From positions 38,342-102,341 of the forward strand of contig JAHEIO010000003.1 in NCBI GenBank assembly GCA_024639325.1: a stretch of 64,000 nucleotides of DNA, given 5' to 3'. Below the pieces are notes generated by a model that saw only the letters and a list, made by a program, of their open reading frames with translations, had not been told where the DNA came from and ran no database searches. Shown one piece after another: positions 1 through 8,597 of this stretch. Position 1 is the first letter of the stretch. Each line of letters begins with the position of its first letter. A program made the position numbers and the translations under genes. Origin of the DNA: Gammaproteobacteria bacterium (GTDB lineage: Bacteria > Pseudomonadota > Gammaproteobacteria > Arenicellales > JAANXG01).

Positions 1-1
1 G

Positions 2-1891
2 CTTGTCGACGACGCCGTGGTGGTGGTCGAGGCCATTTATTATCGTTTGCAGCGAGGCGTGGACGCGCTACAGGCTGCACTGCAGGCACTGTCGGAGGTT
101 TCGTCTCCAGTCACAACGGCTGTACTGACAACCATATCGGCATTTCTTCCGCTGATGCTGCTGCCTGGAATTCTGGGAAAGTTCATGCTGGTCATACCGC
201 TGGTGGTGACCGTGGCGCTGTTAATCAGCCTGATCGAGGCATTCTGGATGCTGCCCGCCCATGTCATCGGCGCCAGGGTCAGCTTCGACCGGCCGTCCCG
301 CATACAGCGTTTACGGGTCAGGTTTCTGCACCGGCTGCGTCTGACTTATACCAAAGCCTTGATCAGGGTCATGCGATGTCCCGTACTGACGCTCGCGCTG
401 CTGCTTTCCCTGTTCGCCGGGGCTTCCGCCGCGCTCGCCACCGGCTTAATCAGGTTTGACTTCTTTGCCAGCGATCCGATTCGGATTTTCTATGTCAATG
501 TCTACATGCCCACGGGCACCCCGATCGAATCGACCATGCGTACGATTCTCAGAGTCGAGGAGCGGGTTCGTAAACACGTGAAGCCGAATGAAGCACGGTC
601 AATCGTTGCTTACGCAGGTCAGCTGTTCACCGAGACGACTCCGTTCTACGGTGATCACTACGGTCAGATACTGGTATCCCTCAATGCGAAAACCGGGGAT
701 CAGCGGGAGGTGGACGACATCATCGATTCACTGCGGGAAGATGTGCAGAAGGTTGCCGGGCCCTTGCGCATAACGATACTCCGCCTGGCCGGGGGGCCGC
801 CGGTCACCAAACCGATCTCGGTCAAAGTGCGCGGCGAGCGAATGGAGGAAATCCGGGCGGCGAGCGGCGAACTAAAGCTTGCGATGATGAGAAACCCCCT
901 CATTTCGGACATATCCGATGACTCCCCGCCAGGTCAGCGTGAAATGATCCTGCGGGTGGATACCGATGCCGCCAGGCGCGCAGGGGTCGCACCGGAGACC
1001 ATCGCGCGCACCGTGCGTTTACTGGTCGATGGAGAGGTTGTTGCAGCCTTGCAGGACCGGGGCGAAGAACTGGAAGTCCGGGTGCGCGCCAGTCACGGCG
1101 GATTGCAGTCGCCGGATGATCTCCTGAGATACACGCTGCCCGCAGAAGACGGCAGGGGGGTCCCGATGTGGACCCTGCTGGAGGCTGACCGTGTCCGAGG
1201 CCCCGCCAATATCCGGCATTACAACTTCAGGCGTGCCATTACCGTTGAAGCCGACATCGACAAAACGCAGATCGATACCATCCGTGCAAACGACTACGTG
1301 CTTGCGCAGTGGGCCGGGCTTCGTGACAAGTATCCCGACATCGACCTGGATCTTTCAGGAGAGCTCGATGACATCCAGGAGAGCCTGGATTCGATATTCA
1401 TATTGTTCTTGTTCGGCATCGGACTGATCTATCTGATACTTGGCACGCAGTTCAAGAGCTACTATCAGCCCCTGATGATCCTGACGACGGTGCCCATGGC
1501 ATTTACCGGCGTCGTCCTCGGTCTGCTCCTTAGCCAGAAGTCACTGAGCCTTTTTACGCTGTACGGCGTCGTCGCCCTGGCGGGCATAGCGGTCAATTCG
1601 GCGATCGTACTGATATCGGCGGCCAACGACCGCCTGGCGCTGGGCATGTCCCTGGTACATGCAACCGTCTACGCAGCCCGTCGAAGGATAGTCCCGATAA
1701 TCATAACTTCCCTGACAACCGTCGCAGGCCTGTTTTCCTTGGCGGTCGGCCTGGGCGGCCAATCGTTGTTGTGGGGGCCGGTCGCGACCTCAATCGTATG
1801 GGGCTTGAGCTTCTCCACGATACTCACGATCTTTTCCGTCCCGCTTATCTACCGCCTAACCATGCCCCGTTCCAGCCGCGTTTCCGGCTAG
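2..1891 (+). CDS. Efflux RND transporter permease, C-terminal part (5' end outside window)
   Basis: This is the inner-membrane pump subunit of a resistance-nodulation-division efflux system, which exports small molecules using the proton gradient. The frame is open from base 2 and begins LVDDAVVVVE, the conserved transmembrane helix 4 motif that carries the proton-relay aspartates, so roughly the first 400 residues lie outside the window. What remains shows the helix 4-6 bundle, the second periplasmic porter loop (about residues 150-450) and a final block of hydrophobic helices including FILFLFGIGLIYLILGTQ. The ending GLSFSTILTIFSVPLIYRL is typical of the family. No adaptor (MFP) or outer-membrane partner is visible and may lie upstream. 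The substrate cannot be told from the sequence. The family assignment is secure. Confidence 0.9.
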   Translation, partial: LVDDAVVVVEAIYYRLQRGVDALQAALQALSEVSSPVTTAVLTTISAFLPLMLLPGILGKFMLVIPLVVTVALLISLIEAFWMLPAHVIGARVSFDRPSRIQRLRVRFLHRLRLTYTKALIRVMRCPVLTLALLLSLFAGASAALATGLIRFDFFASDPIRIFYVNVYMPTGTPIESTMRTILRVEERVRKHVKPNEARSIVAYAGQLFTETTPFYGDHYGQILVSLNAKTGDQREVDDIIDSLREDVQKVAGPLRITILRLAGGPPVTKPISVKVRGERMEEIRAASGELKLAMMRNPLISDISDDSPPGQREMILRVDTDAARRAGVAPETIARTVRLLVDGEVVAALQDRGEELEVRVRASHGGLQSPDDLLRYTLPAEDGRGVPMWTLLEADRVRGPANIRHYNFRRAITVEADIDKTQIDTIRANDYVLAQWAGLRDKYPDIDLDLSGELDDIQESLDSIFILFLFGIGLIYLILGTQFKSYYQPLMILTTVPMAFTGVVLGLLLSQKSLSLFTLYGVVALAGIAVNSAIVLISAANDRLALGMSLVHATVYAARRRIVPIIITSLTTVAGLFSLAVGLGGQSLLWGPVATSIVWGLSFSTILTIFSVPLIYRLTMPRSSRVSG

Positions 1892-1895
1892 CGGG

Positions 1896-2648
1896 CTAGC
1901 GATTCAACAGCGTGTCTTTGGCCTGGTTTATCTTAGCGGCTAGATAGGTCGAGCCGCCGCGATCCGGATGGAGCTTCTGCATGAGCCTTCGGTGAGCGTT
2001 TGTGATCTCCTCCTCCGAAGCTTCTGCCGGCACACCCAGCACCTCCCTCGCTTCCTGTTCACTCATCGGACCGCTGCTCACCGCACCGGAGCCCCGCTCC
2101 GCACCCGGCTCCCGCCACTGGTCGCCGTGAACGCGGTCGAGATAGGCCTCCAGCAGCGCGCTGGATTCTTCATCGAGCTGGCGATACCGGTCGAGCAGCT
2201 CCTTGAGCTGGCCGAGGTCGAGGTCGGAGAGTTTTGTGCCTTCATGATCCCCCGACAGGATCTCGCCGTCCATGTTTCCGCTGTCGTGGTCGAGCGTCAT
2301 CAACAAAAAACGCGACTGCACTCGCGAAGTTCGCCCGGAGGCGGCCGCGCCGCCGCGACCCTGCGAAGAGGCCTGGGCGTTCTGATAGTAGGTGAAGAGC
2401 TGGCCCAACAGCGGAACGTAACGAAGAGCAGACAAAAGCCGACCCAGGAAAGGCAGCGTGGCGGCGATCGCGGCGAACACCCAGTTCAACCTCCCGGTCG
2501 CCGCCAGCAGGATGATCAGGATGACCGCAAACCAGAGCCCGCCTCTGCGCAGGTAGCGGGCAACTTTCTTTGGATCTTCCTTTAGCAGCCAGTTTACGAA
2601 AATCACCGCCAGGACCACGGCGATAAACAGCAGGATGAAACGTCCCAT
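1896..2648 (-). CDS. Membrane-anchored J-domain protein
   Basis: A 250-residue protein with two or three hydrophobic segments in the first 75 residues and a C-terminal J domain. The diagnostic HPD tripeptide (near residue 227, in LHPDRGG) stimulates Hsp70 ATPase activity in this family. The arrangement (N-terminal membrane anchor, cytoplasmic linker, J domain at the extreme C-terminus) matches the short DnaJ-like membrane proteins of proteobacteria rather than DnaJ itself: there is no Gly/Phe region and no zinc-finger domain. It starts 8 bases after the end of the VWA gene on the same strand, so the two are probably co-transcribed. It likely recruits DnaK to a membrane-associated client; the client is unknown. 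Confidence 0.75.
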   Translation of the reverse strand: MGRFILLFIAVVLAVIFVNWLLKEDPKKVARYLRRGGLWFAVILIILLAATGRLNWVFAAIAATLPFLGRLLSALRYVPLLGQLFTYYQNAQASSQGRGGAAASGRTSRVQSRFLLMTLDHDSGNMDGEILSGDHEGTKLSDLDLGQLKELLDRYRQLDEESSALLEAYLDRVHGDQWREPGAERGSGAVSSGPMSEQEAREVLGVPAEASEEEITNAHRRLMQKLHPDRGGSTYLAAKINQAKDTLLNR

Positions 2649-2656
2649 CGATCAGC

Positions 2657-3358
2657 TCACTTTAGTTGCCGGGTCAACAGCGCCACCGGCCCGCGCTTGT
2701 CCCTGCTGTAGTGCTTCAGCGCCTTCCGCCCACCCGCGGCATATACCGCAACCGCGCTCAACAATTCCTTGAGCTGTGACGCACTGCCGCCATCGAAAGG
2801 ACAGCAGGCCCCTCCGCTCAGTCGGGCGATCTGCGAGAACGCATTTGAAGCGCTCCTGTCGCCGCCCTCGTGAAACAGGAAGACCGGAACGTTCAAAACG
2901 CCCAGCCGACCCGCGAGATCGCACAAGGCCTCGACGTTTTCCTCCATGCAATCCCCGACGAACACCAGAGCGTGCACCTTCTTCGCCCTGGTTTCCCTGA
3001 TCGTGTGCTTCAGGACCTTGAAAATCTGGGTCAATCCGCCAAGGCAAAAAACTGAAGACATTCGTTGCAGCAAATCAGACCCGCTCGAATACCAGGGGCT
3101 GTAGTTGAATTCCCCGTATCCGCGATAGAAACACAGCTGGACTTCCAGGCCGCCAAGTTTGTCTGTCTCCAGAAACATGTCTCCCTGGATCTTACATGCC
3201 CGGTCCCAGGCCGGTTGCCGGCTGGCCGTTGCATCCATGGCAAATATAAGACGACCGCGGTCGCCTTGCGGCTTCGACACGGGAGTCTTGCTCACCTTTT
3301 CGAGGAATCTGTCGACTTCCTGGCGCGAGGATGGTGTGGGCAGCTTCGATTTCGTCAT
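2657..3358 (-). CDS. VWA-domain protein with a variant MIDAS motif
   Basis: A soluble protein of about 233 residues. The strand RLIFAMDATASR (D42, T44, S46) is a DxTxS version of the DxSxS metal-ion-dependent adhesion site of von Willebrand factor A domains. The later VHALVFVGDCMEE and VPVFLFHEGGD strands fit the alternating beta-alpha pattern of the fold. The start chosen is the methionine before TKSKLPTP, because the 26 residues upstream in frame look non-coding and extend into the intergenic region. The downstream neighbour, 8 bases away, is a membrane J-domain protein, suggesting a shared chaperone or complex-assembly role. That role is inference; no substrate or partner can be read from the sequence. 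Confidence 0.7.
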   Translation of the reverse strand: MTKSKLPTPSSRQEVDRFLEKVSKTPVSKPQGDRGRLIFAMDATASRQPAWDRACKIQGDMFLETDKLGGLEVQLCFYRGYGEFNYSPWYSSGSDLLQRMSSVFCLGGLTQIFKVLKHTIRETRAKKVHALVFVGDCMEENVEALCDLAGRLGVLNVPVFLFHEGGDRSASNAFSQIARLSGGACCPFDGGSASQLKELLSAVAVYAAGGRKALKHYSRDKRGPVALLTRQLK

Positions 3359-3536
3359 TCTGTGGCCTAGTTTATCAGCATCAAGGAACGAGCCGACGCT
3401 GATCCTGATCCGGCCGTCTCGGTGCGATATACGCACTTGTTATTTGGGTACGTGGGTGGGATTAATCAATGGGAGGTGCCACACAGGTGCTGCTACAATG
3501 AAGCGTTTAAATCACTTCGAATATCACTCGATTGCG

Positions 3537-4835
3537 ATGAAAAACCCCAACCTGGCGGCCTCGTTGCTTGATTTCCTGGAGGCTTCGCCGACCCCGTTTC
3601 ACGCCGTCGCCAACATGGCGTCTGAACTGGAAGATGCGGGTTTCCGGAAACTGTCGGAACGGGAGTCGTGGAAACCGAAGGCTGACGAGCGCTGCTATGT
3701 TACCCGGGGTGGTTCCTCCATCGTTGCCTTTTCGAATTCCGGGCCTGACCCGGCCGAGGCGGGCATACGTATGGTGGGGGCCCACACGGACAGTCCATGT
3801 CTGAAGGTGAAACCACGGCCCGAACTGTCCAAAAATGGATACTTTCAGCTTGGCGTGGAAGTGTACGGCAGCGCCCTGCTGAATCCCTGGTTCGACCGCG
3901 ACCTGTCCATCGCCGGGAACGTGACCTATATGGATAGTGCGAGACAAATCGGCACTACCCTGGTGGATTTCGGTGAAGCGGTAGCATTCATTCCAAGTCT
4001 GGCCATACACCTGGACGGGGACGCCAACACGAACCGTACGGTAAACCCGCAAACGCACCTGCCCGCGATACTATTCCGCTGCGACGAAGACGAAAAACCC
4101 GATCTCCGCGATATGCTCTTGACCCGGATCAGGCGAGGAGTAGCCGCGGCAAAACCCGAAACGGTGCTGGATTTCGATCTATGCTTGTACGACACCCAGC
4201 CACCGCGGCTTGTCGGGATGAAGAACGAGTTCGTGGCCAGCGCGAGACTCGACAACCTGCTCAGTTGCTTCATCGGAATGCGCTCCCTGATCGACGGTGA
4301 GGGGCGGCAACCCTCGATGCTGGTCTGCAACGACCACGAGGAAGTGGGCAGTCAGTCCGCGATAGGCGCACAGGGCCCTTTCCTGCGCTCCGTTCTGGAG
4401 CGGTGGTGTGGTTCACGGGAGCGCTACCAGCAGACCATAACCCGTTCCATGCTGATTTCCGTGGACAATTCACATGGCATACACCCGAACTATGCCGACC
4501 GGCACGATGAAAATCATGGTCCGCTGTTGAATAGGGGACCCGTCATCAAGATCAATTATAACCAGCGCTACGCCACCAACAGCCTGACCAGCGCGATCTA
4601 TCGAAAACTTTGCCAGGAGAACGACATTCCCCTGCAGGTCTTCGTCAGCCGCACGGACCTGGCCTGCGGTACCACCATCGGTCCCCTGACGGCTGGAGAA
4701 GTCGGCGTGCAGGCGCTGGATGTGGGCATAGCCCAGTTTGGCATGCATTCGGTGCGGGAAACATGCGGGGTCGACGACGTCGACTATTTGTATCGATCCC
4801 TGACCGCGTACTACCGCAGCGAGCAGCTTGTTTAG
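3537..4835 (+). CDS. apeB: M18 family aspartyl aminopeptidase
   Basis: A cytoplasmic di-zinc aminopeptidase of the M18 family that removes acidic or other N-terminal residues from peptides. The start MKNPNLAASLLDFLEASPTPFHAV matches the family's N-terminus. Metal-binding motifs are visible: VGAHTDSPCL (His-Thr-Asp), NDHEEVGSQSAIGAQG (catalytic Glu pair) and the C-terminal QFGMHSVRE. The length (432 residues) agrees with bacterial ApeB of about 430. An alternative ATG at 3498 has a possible ribosome site (AGGTG, 8 bases upstream) and would add 13 residues, so the start is not certain. It is divergent from the VWA gene and convergent with gluQ. Confidence 0.9.
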   Translation: MKNPNLAASLLDFLEASPTPFHAVANMASELEDAGFRKLSERESWKPKADERCYVTRGGSSIVAFSNSGPDPAEAGIRMVGAHTDSPCLKVKPRPELSKNGYFQLGVEVYGSALLNPWFDRDLSIAGNVTYMDSARQIGTTLVDFGEAVAFIPSLAIHLDGDANTNRTVNPQTHLPAILFRCDEDEKPDLRDMLLTRIRRGVAAAKPETVLDFDLCLYDTQPPRLVGMKNEFVASARLDNLLSCFIGMRSLIDGEGRQPSMLVCNDHEEVGSQSAIGAQGPFLRSVLERWCGSRERYQQTITRSMLISVDNSHGIHPNYADRHDENHGPLLNRGPVIKINYNQRYATNSLTSAIYRKLCQENDIPLQVFVSRTDLACGTTIGPLTAGEVGVQALDVGIAQFGMHSVRETCGVDDVDYLYRSLTAYYRSEQLV

Positions 4836-4844
4836 AATATATGT

Positions 4845-4935
4845 CGCCCTCGCTCCACGAGGGGGAGGCTATCGACCAATCAGAAATCCTTAATCCCCTC
4901 TCCTTCCGGGGGAGTGATGGAGCGGGGGGGGTGGC
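4845..4935. repeat. GC-rich palindromic repeat between apeB and gluQ
   Basis: Just after the apeB stop there is a cluster of palindromic G/C blocks: CCCTCG-CTCCA-CGAGGG (4847-4863, perfect 6-bp stem), then CCCCTCTCCTTCCGGGGGAG, then TGGAGCGGGGGG. The left CTCGCTCCA and the right TGGAGCGGGG are inverted copies, so the whole stretch behaves as an imperfect palindrome of about 90 bp, resembling REP-type intergenic repeats. There is no T-run, so it is not a standard intrinsic terminator. It encodes the last residues of gluQ on the other strand. Confidence 0.5.
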
Positions 4936-5933
4936 ATCGATAATTTAGTGAACTCCATCAAGCGCCGCCGAAACTCGTCGATGTCGTACACGGCCAGGAG
5001 ATCGCGGGACGATAGCCGTGTTCCGGCCTCGACCAAGCCGATCGACGCCGCAAGTTCGCCCACGAGCTGACGGGCTCCGCCGCCGCCTGCACGGTAAGCT
5101 TCGATCGTGGTCGATTCGAAGCGCTTGGACATTCTCGTTCCCTCATCGCTGTGCATCAGCGGCACGTGCCAGAAGTCGGGGGCCGGCAAATCCAGGGCTT
5201 CGTACAGCAGTATCTGCCTCGGAGTAGAGTCGATCAAATCAATACCCCGCACCACGTCAGAGATACCCATTAGCGCGTCGTCCACGACTACGGCGAGTTG
5301 ATATGCGAACAGACCGTCTTTGCGTTTGAGGACGAAATCCCCGACTTCCGTACGCATATCCTGGCTGATCCTTCCCGCAACGCGGTCTACGAAGCTCATC
5401 GTCCGATCCGGGATACGGAAGCGCGAAGAGCGGGGCCGGTCGCGTGACGCGTGCCGGGCCTCTCGACAGGTGCCGGGATATACGGGCGAATTACCGTGCG
5501 GCGCGCTTGCCGCCAGCCTGACGTCTTTGCGTGAGCATGTGCACTCGAACACCAGGCCCTTCCGTTCCAGCACCCGCAGGGCCGTCGCATAGAGTTCGCC
5601 GCGTTCGGATTGCACGTAAGGTGATGATTCACCGCCGATGCCGCCTCCCGCGTCCCAGTCGATCCCAATCCATTCCAGGTCATCGAGTATGCCGGCAGCG
5701 CTGCCGGGCTTGACGCGGGGCAGATCCAGGTCCTCCATCCGCAGGATGAAAACGCCGCCTTGCAGCCTCGCCTGCATCCAGGCCAAAAGCGCCGTTCGGA
5801 TATTGCCCAGGTGCTGCGCACCCGTCGGGCTCGGGGCGTAGCGCCCGCGCACGCCCTCGGTGCGCAGGCGAATCGCCCTTGCGGCAAGTGTTTCGAAACG
5901 ATCAGTTGATTCCGCGAGGGGCTCCGATTTCAA
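4890..5933 (-). CDS. gluQ: Glutamyl-Q tRNA(Asp) synthetase
   Basis: This enzyme activates glutamate and attaches it to the queuosine base at the wobble position of tRNA(Asp). It is a paralogue of glutamyl-tRNA synthetase without an anticodon-binding domain. Visible motifs are RYAPSPTGAQHLGN (class I HIGH-type site, about residues 31-44), FECTCSRKD with a later Cys (zinc site) and GTRMSKRFES (KMSKS-type loop). At 347 residues it is longer than the usual 290-310. About 28 extra residues precede the first motif, and the C-terminal run SMPPPPLHHSPGRRGD is encoded by a palindromic repeat, so it is probably an acquired tail. It lies 16 bases after prfC on the same strand. Confidence 0.9.
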   Translation of the reverse strand: MKSEPLAESTDRFETLAARAIRLRTEGVRGRYAPSPTGAQHLGNIRTALLAWMQARLQGGVFILRMEDLDLPRVKPGSAAGILDDLEWIGIDWDAGGGIGGESSPYVQSERGELYATALRVLERKGLVFECTCSRKDVRLAASAPHGNSPVYPGTCREARHASRDRPRSSRFRIPDRTMSFVDRVAGRISQDMRTEVGDFVLKRKDGLFAYQLAVVVDDALMGISDVVRGIDLIDSTPRQILLYEALDLPAPDFWHVPLMHSDEGTRMSKRFESTTIEAYRAGGGGARQLVGELAASIGLVEAGTRLSSRDLLAVYDIDEFRRRLMEFTKLSMPPPPLHHSPGRRGD

Positions 5934-5949
5934 CGTGTCGCCGGCCAGG

Positions 5950-7527
5950 CTATATCTCCCTGGTTGTATGAAAGTCGAGATCCGGCCAGCGCTCCTGGGC
6001 CAGTTGCAGATTCACCCGGTTGGGGGCGATGTATGTCAGGCAACCGGAGCCGTCCAGCGCCAGGTTTGCCTCCGCCTTGTGACGAAACTCACTTTCCTTT
6101 GCCGGATCCGTGCTGGTAACCCAGCGTGCCGTAGCGACCGGGATCGATTCGAAACTGCAGTCGACGCCATATTCATGACGCAGCCGGTGGGCCACGACAT
6201 CGAACTGAAGTACGCCTACCGCACCCAGAATCAGGTCATTGTTGATCAGCGGCCGGAACAATTGGGTCGCCCCCTCTTCGCTAAGCTGAATGAGCCCCTT
6301 CTGCAGGGCTTTCGCCCGCAATGGATCACGCAGGTTTACGCGGCGAAACAACTCGGGTGCAAAATTGGGTATGCCGTTGAACTTGAGTGATTCGCCCTGG
6401 CTGAAGGTGTCGCCGATGCGAATCGTGCCGTGATTCGGGATCCCGATTATGTCACCGGCATAGGCCTCATCAGCCTGTCCGCGACGCGCCGCCATGAAGG
6501 TCATCGCGTTGTGCACGGCCATGTCCCTGCCCAGACGCACATGCCGAATCTTCATACCTTTGGAAAATTTACCCGAGGTGATCCGCAGAAACGCCACACG
6601 ATCATGGTGCGCAGGATCCATGTTTGCCTGGATCTTGAATACGAACCCCGAAAACGTTGACTCCGCGGGCTCAACACTGCGCTCGGATGCGGCGAATGCC
6701 TGGGGCGGAGGTGCAAATTCCACGAACTTGTCGAGCAGATCGGTTACTCCGAGATCGCTAAGTGCGGAACCGAAAAATACCGGAGTTTGACGGCCGGCGA
6801 TATACTCCTCGACATCGAACTCGTGGCTGGCGCCTTTCACCAGTTCCATCTCTTCCCTCAACTCATCAACGTCCTGGCCAAGGATGGCTTCCAGGTCGGG
6901 ATTGTCGAGCCCCGCGATCGCCATATCATCATCCGGGTTACCTGCGCGACCTGCGAATAAATGGACGGTATCGTCGTAGATGCGATACAGGCCGCGAAAC
7001 CTGGAGCCCATGCCTATCGGCCAGGTCATTGGGGCACAGTCGATTTGCAGGACCGACTCGATATCGTCCATCAGCTCGATCGGTTCCCTGCCTTCACGAT
7101 CCAGCTTATTGACAAAGCTCATGATCGGAGTAGCGCGCAGTCGGCAAACCTCCATGAGTTTGACGGTCCTCTCCTCTACACCCTTGGCGGCATCGATGAC
7201 CATCAGCGCGGAATCGACGGCCGTCAGCGTGCGGTAAGTATCCTCCGAGAAATCAGCGTGTCCCGGGGTATCCAGCAGATTGACCACGTGATCCTTGTAC
7301 TCGAACTGCATTACCGAAGAGGTAACGGAAATGCCGCGCTGCTTTTCCAGTTCCATCCAGTCGGAAGCCGCGTGACGGCTTGCCTTGCGCGCCTTCACCG
7401 TTCCAGCCAGTTGTATGGCGCCGCCGTAGACCAGAAGGCGCTCGGTCAGCGTGGTCTTGCCGGCGTCGGGGTGAGAGATTATAGCGAATGTTCGTCGCCG
7501 CAGGATTTCAAGTTCCAATTCAGACAT
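5950..7527 (-). CDS. prfC: Peptide chain release factor 3
   Basis: A translational GTPase that recycles RF1/RF2 from the ribosome after peptide release. At 525 residues it has the normal RF3 length. Motifs: P-loop [12 protein letters not shown] (about 18-28), the RF3-characteristic [14 protein letters not shown] (switch I region), [16 protein letters not shown] (G3, residues 86-90 for DTPGH) and [13 protein letters not shown] (G4). The C-terminal [20 protein letters not shown] is typical of RF3 rather than EF-G. It is followed by gluQ in the same direction. Assignment is secure. Confidence 0.97.
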   Translation of the reverse strand: MSELELEILRRRTFAIISHPDAGKTTLTERLLVYGGAIQLAGTVKARKASRHAASDWMELEKQRGISVTSSVMQFEYKDHVVNLLDTPGHADFSEDTYRTLTAVDSALMVIDAAKGVEERTVKLMEVCRLRATPIMSFVNKLDREGREPIELMDDIESVLQIDCAPMTWPIGMGSRFRGLYRIYDDTVHLFAGRAGNPDDDMAIAGLDNPDLEAILGQDVDELREEMELVKGASHEFDVEEYIAGRQTPVFFGSALSDLGVTDLLDKFVEFAPPPQAFAASERSVEPAESTFSGFVFKIQANMDPAHHDRVAFLRITSGKFSKGMKIRHVRLGRDMAVHNAMTFMAARRGQADEAYAGDIIGIPNHGTIRIGDTFSQGESLKFNGIPNFAPELFRRVNLRDPLRAKALQKGLIQLSEEGATQLFRPLINNDLILGAVGVLQFDVVAHRLRHEYGVDCSFESIPVATARWVTSTDPAKESEFRHKAEANLALDGSGCLTYIAPNRVNLQLAQERWPDLDFHTTREI

Positions 7528-7610
7528 GTATTTCTATAGTGGAATCGGGCGCGGATTAAAACGCCTTGAACCTCGATTGTCAAAGGTGCCCTGAGTAGAG
7601 CGCCCAATCT

Positions 7611-8597
7611 TTATTTCCTGTGCAGGGAATACAGCTTATTCCAGGATTGATGTTGCGAGCGGCTTGTCGTCATTTCCACGTCGATCCACTCCCCGATCAG
7701 GTCCTCGAGGGAATATTGGGCCGACCACTGGATGACACGCCTGGCGTTCTCCGGGCTTCCTACCGAACTCTGAATGTCATAGGGCCTCAGCAAATGTGAA
7801 TCGCAGGTTATGTGATCCTCGTAGTTCAGGTTAACCTTGTCGAATGCAACTCTCAGGAAATCCCGCAGGCTTCTCTTTTTTCCGGTCGCAATGACCAGGT
7901 CCCGGGGCTCATCGAGTTGCATCATGCGCCATGCCGCCTCCATGTACTCGGGTGCCCATCCCCAATCCCTGAAAATCTCAACATTGCCCAATTTCAGATT
8001 CAGTTTCTCACCCATGGCGATCTGACAGGCAGTCGACACGATCTTTCCCGTCACGAAACCGACCGGGCGCAGCGGCGACTCGAAATTGGAGAAGATCGCA
8101 GAGCAGGAATGCAGTTCATAGGCCTCACGATAATTCTTGGTTTGCAGGTAAGATGTTGTCTTGGCAACCCCGTAGGGACTGTGGGGATCGAGCGGTGTAC
8201 TTTCGTCCGCGGCTGCTCTGCAATCGCCGAACATTTCTATTGATGCGGCATCGAGGAAGCGGATCCGAGCCCTCAAAGTGCGTATCGATTCCAGAATATT
8301 GAGTGTCGGAACCATTATCCCGATCGATGTTCTGACGGGATCCCCGAAAGAACGTGCAACGGAGGACGGTGCGGCGAAATGATAGATTTCATCCGGGCGA
8401 AGTTCGTCGATCAGGTCGATGACCCGTTCGTAGTTCGTCAGATCCAGAGACACCAGTTCCACCTCGGCTTGTAGCGGGCGATTCGCCATCCTGATGTCTC
8501 GAGTGGTGCCCACGACGCGGTATTCTTTCTCCAGCAAAAGTGAGGAGAGATAGAACCCGGCCTGGCCCGTCACACCGGTGATCAACGCCGTTTTCAA
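7611..8597 (-). CDS. GDP-mannose 4,6-dehydratase-like NAD-dependent sugar epimerase/dehydratase
   Basis: An extended short-chain dehydrogenase acting on nucleotide sugars. The N-terminal KTALITGVTGQAGFYLSS is the NAD(P)-binding glycine motif in the form found in GDP-mannose 4,6-dehydratases. SPYGVAKTTSY holds the catalytic Tyr-xxx-Lys pair. SNFESPLRP and FRDWGWAPEYMEAAWRMMQ match the family's substrate-binding segments. I place the start at the TTG codon at 8597-8595, which overlaps the TGA of the upstream glycosyltransferase gene (shared TTGA) and gives a protein of 328 residues beginning directly at the Rossmann fold. No ATG lies at a sensible place. It probably makes a deoxy- or keto-sugar nucleotide for the glycan built by the adjacent transferases. 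Confidence 0.8.
   Translation of the reverse strand: MKTALITGVTGQAGFYLSSLLLEKEYRVVGTTRDIRMANRPLQAEVELVSLDLTNYERVIDLIDELRPDEIYHFAAPSSVARSFGDPVRTSIGIMVPTLNILESIRTLRARIRFLDAASIEMFGDCRAAADESTPLDPHSPYGVAKTTSYLQTKNYREAYELHSCSAIFSNFESPLRPVGFVTGKIVSTACQIAMGEKLNLKLGNVEIFRDWGWAPEYMEAAWRMMQLDEPRDLVIATGKKRSLRDFLRVAFDKVNLNYEDHITCDSHLLRPYDIQSSVGSPENARRVIQWSAQYSLEDLIGEWIDVEMTTSRSQHQSWNKLYSLHRK

Noticed and set aside
4847..4863. Hairpin after apeB as a rho-independent terminator
   Set aside because: A stem is present but no T-run follows on either strand; it belongs to the palindromic repeat.
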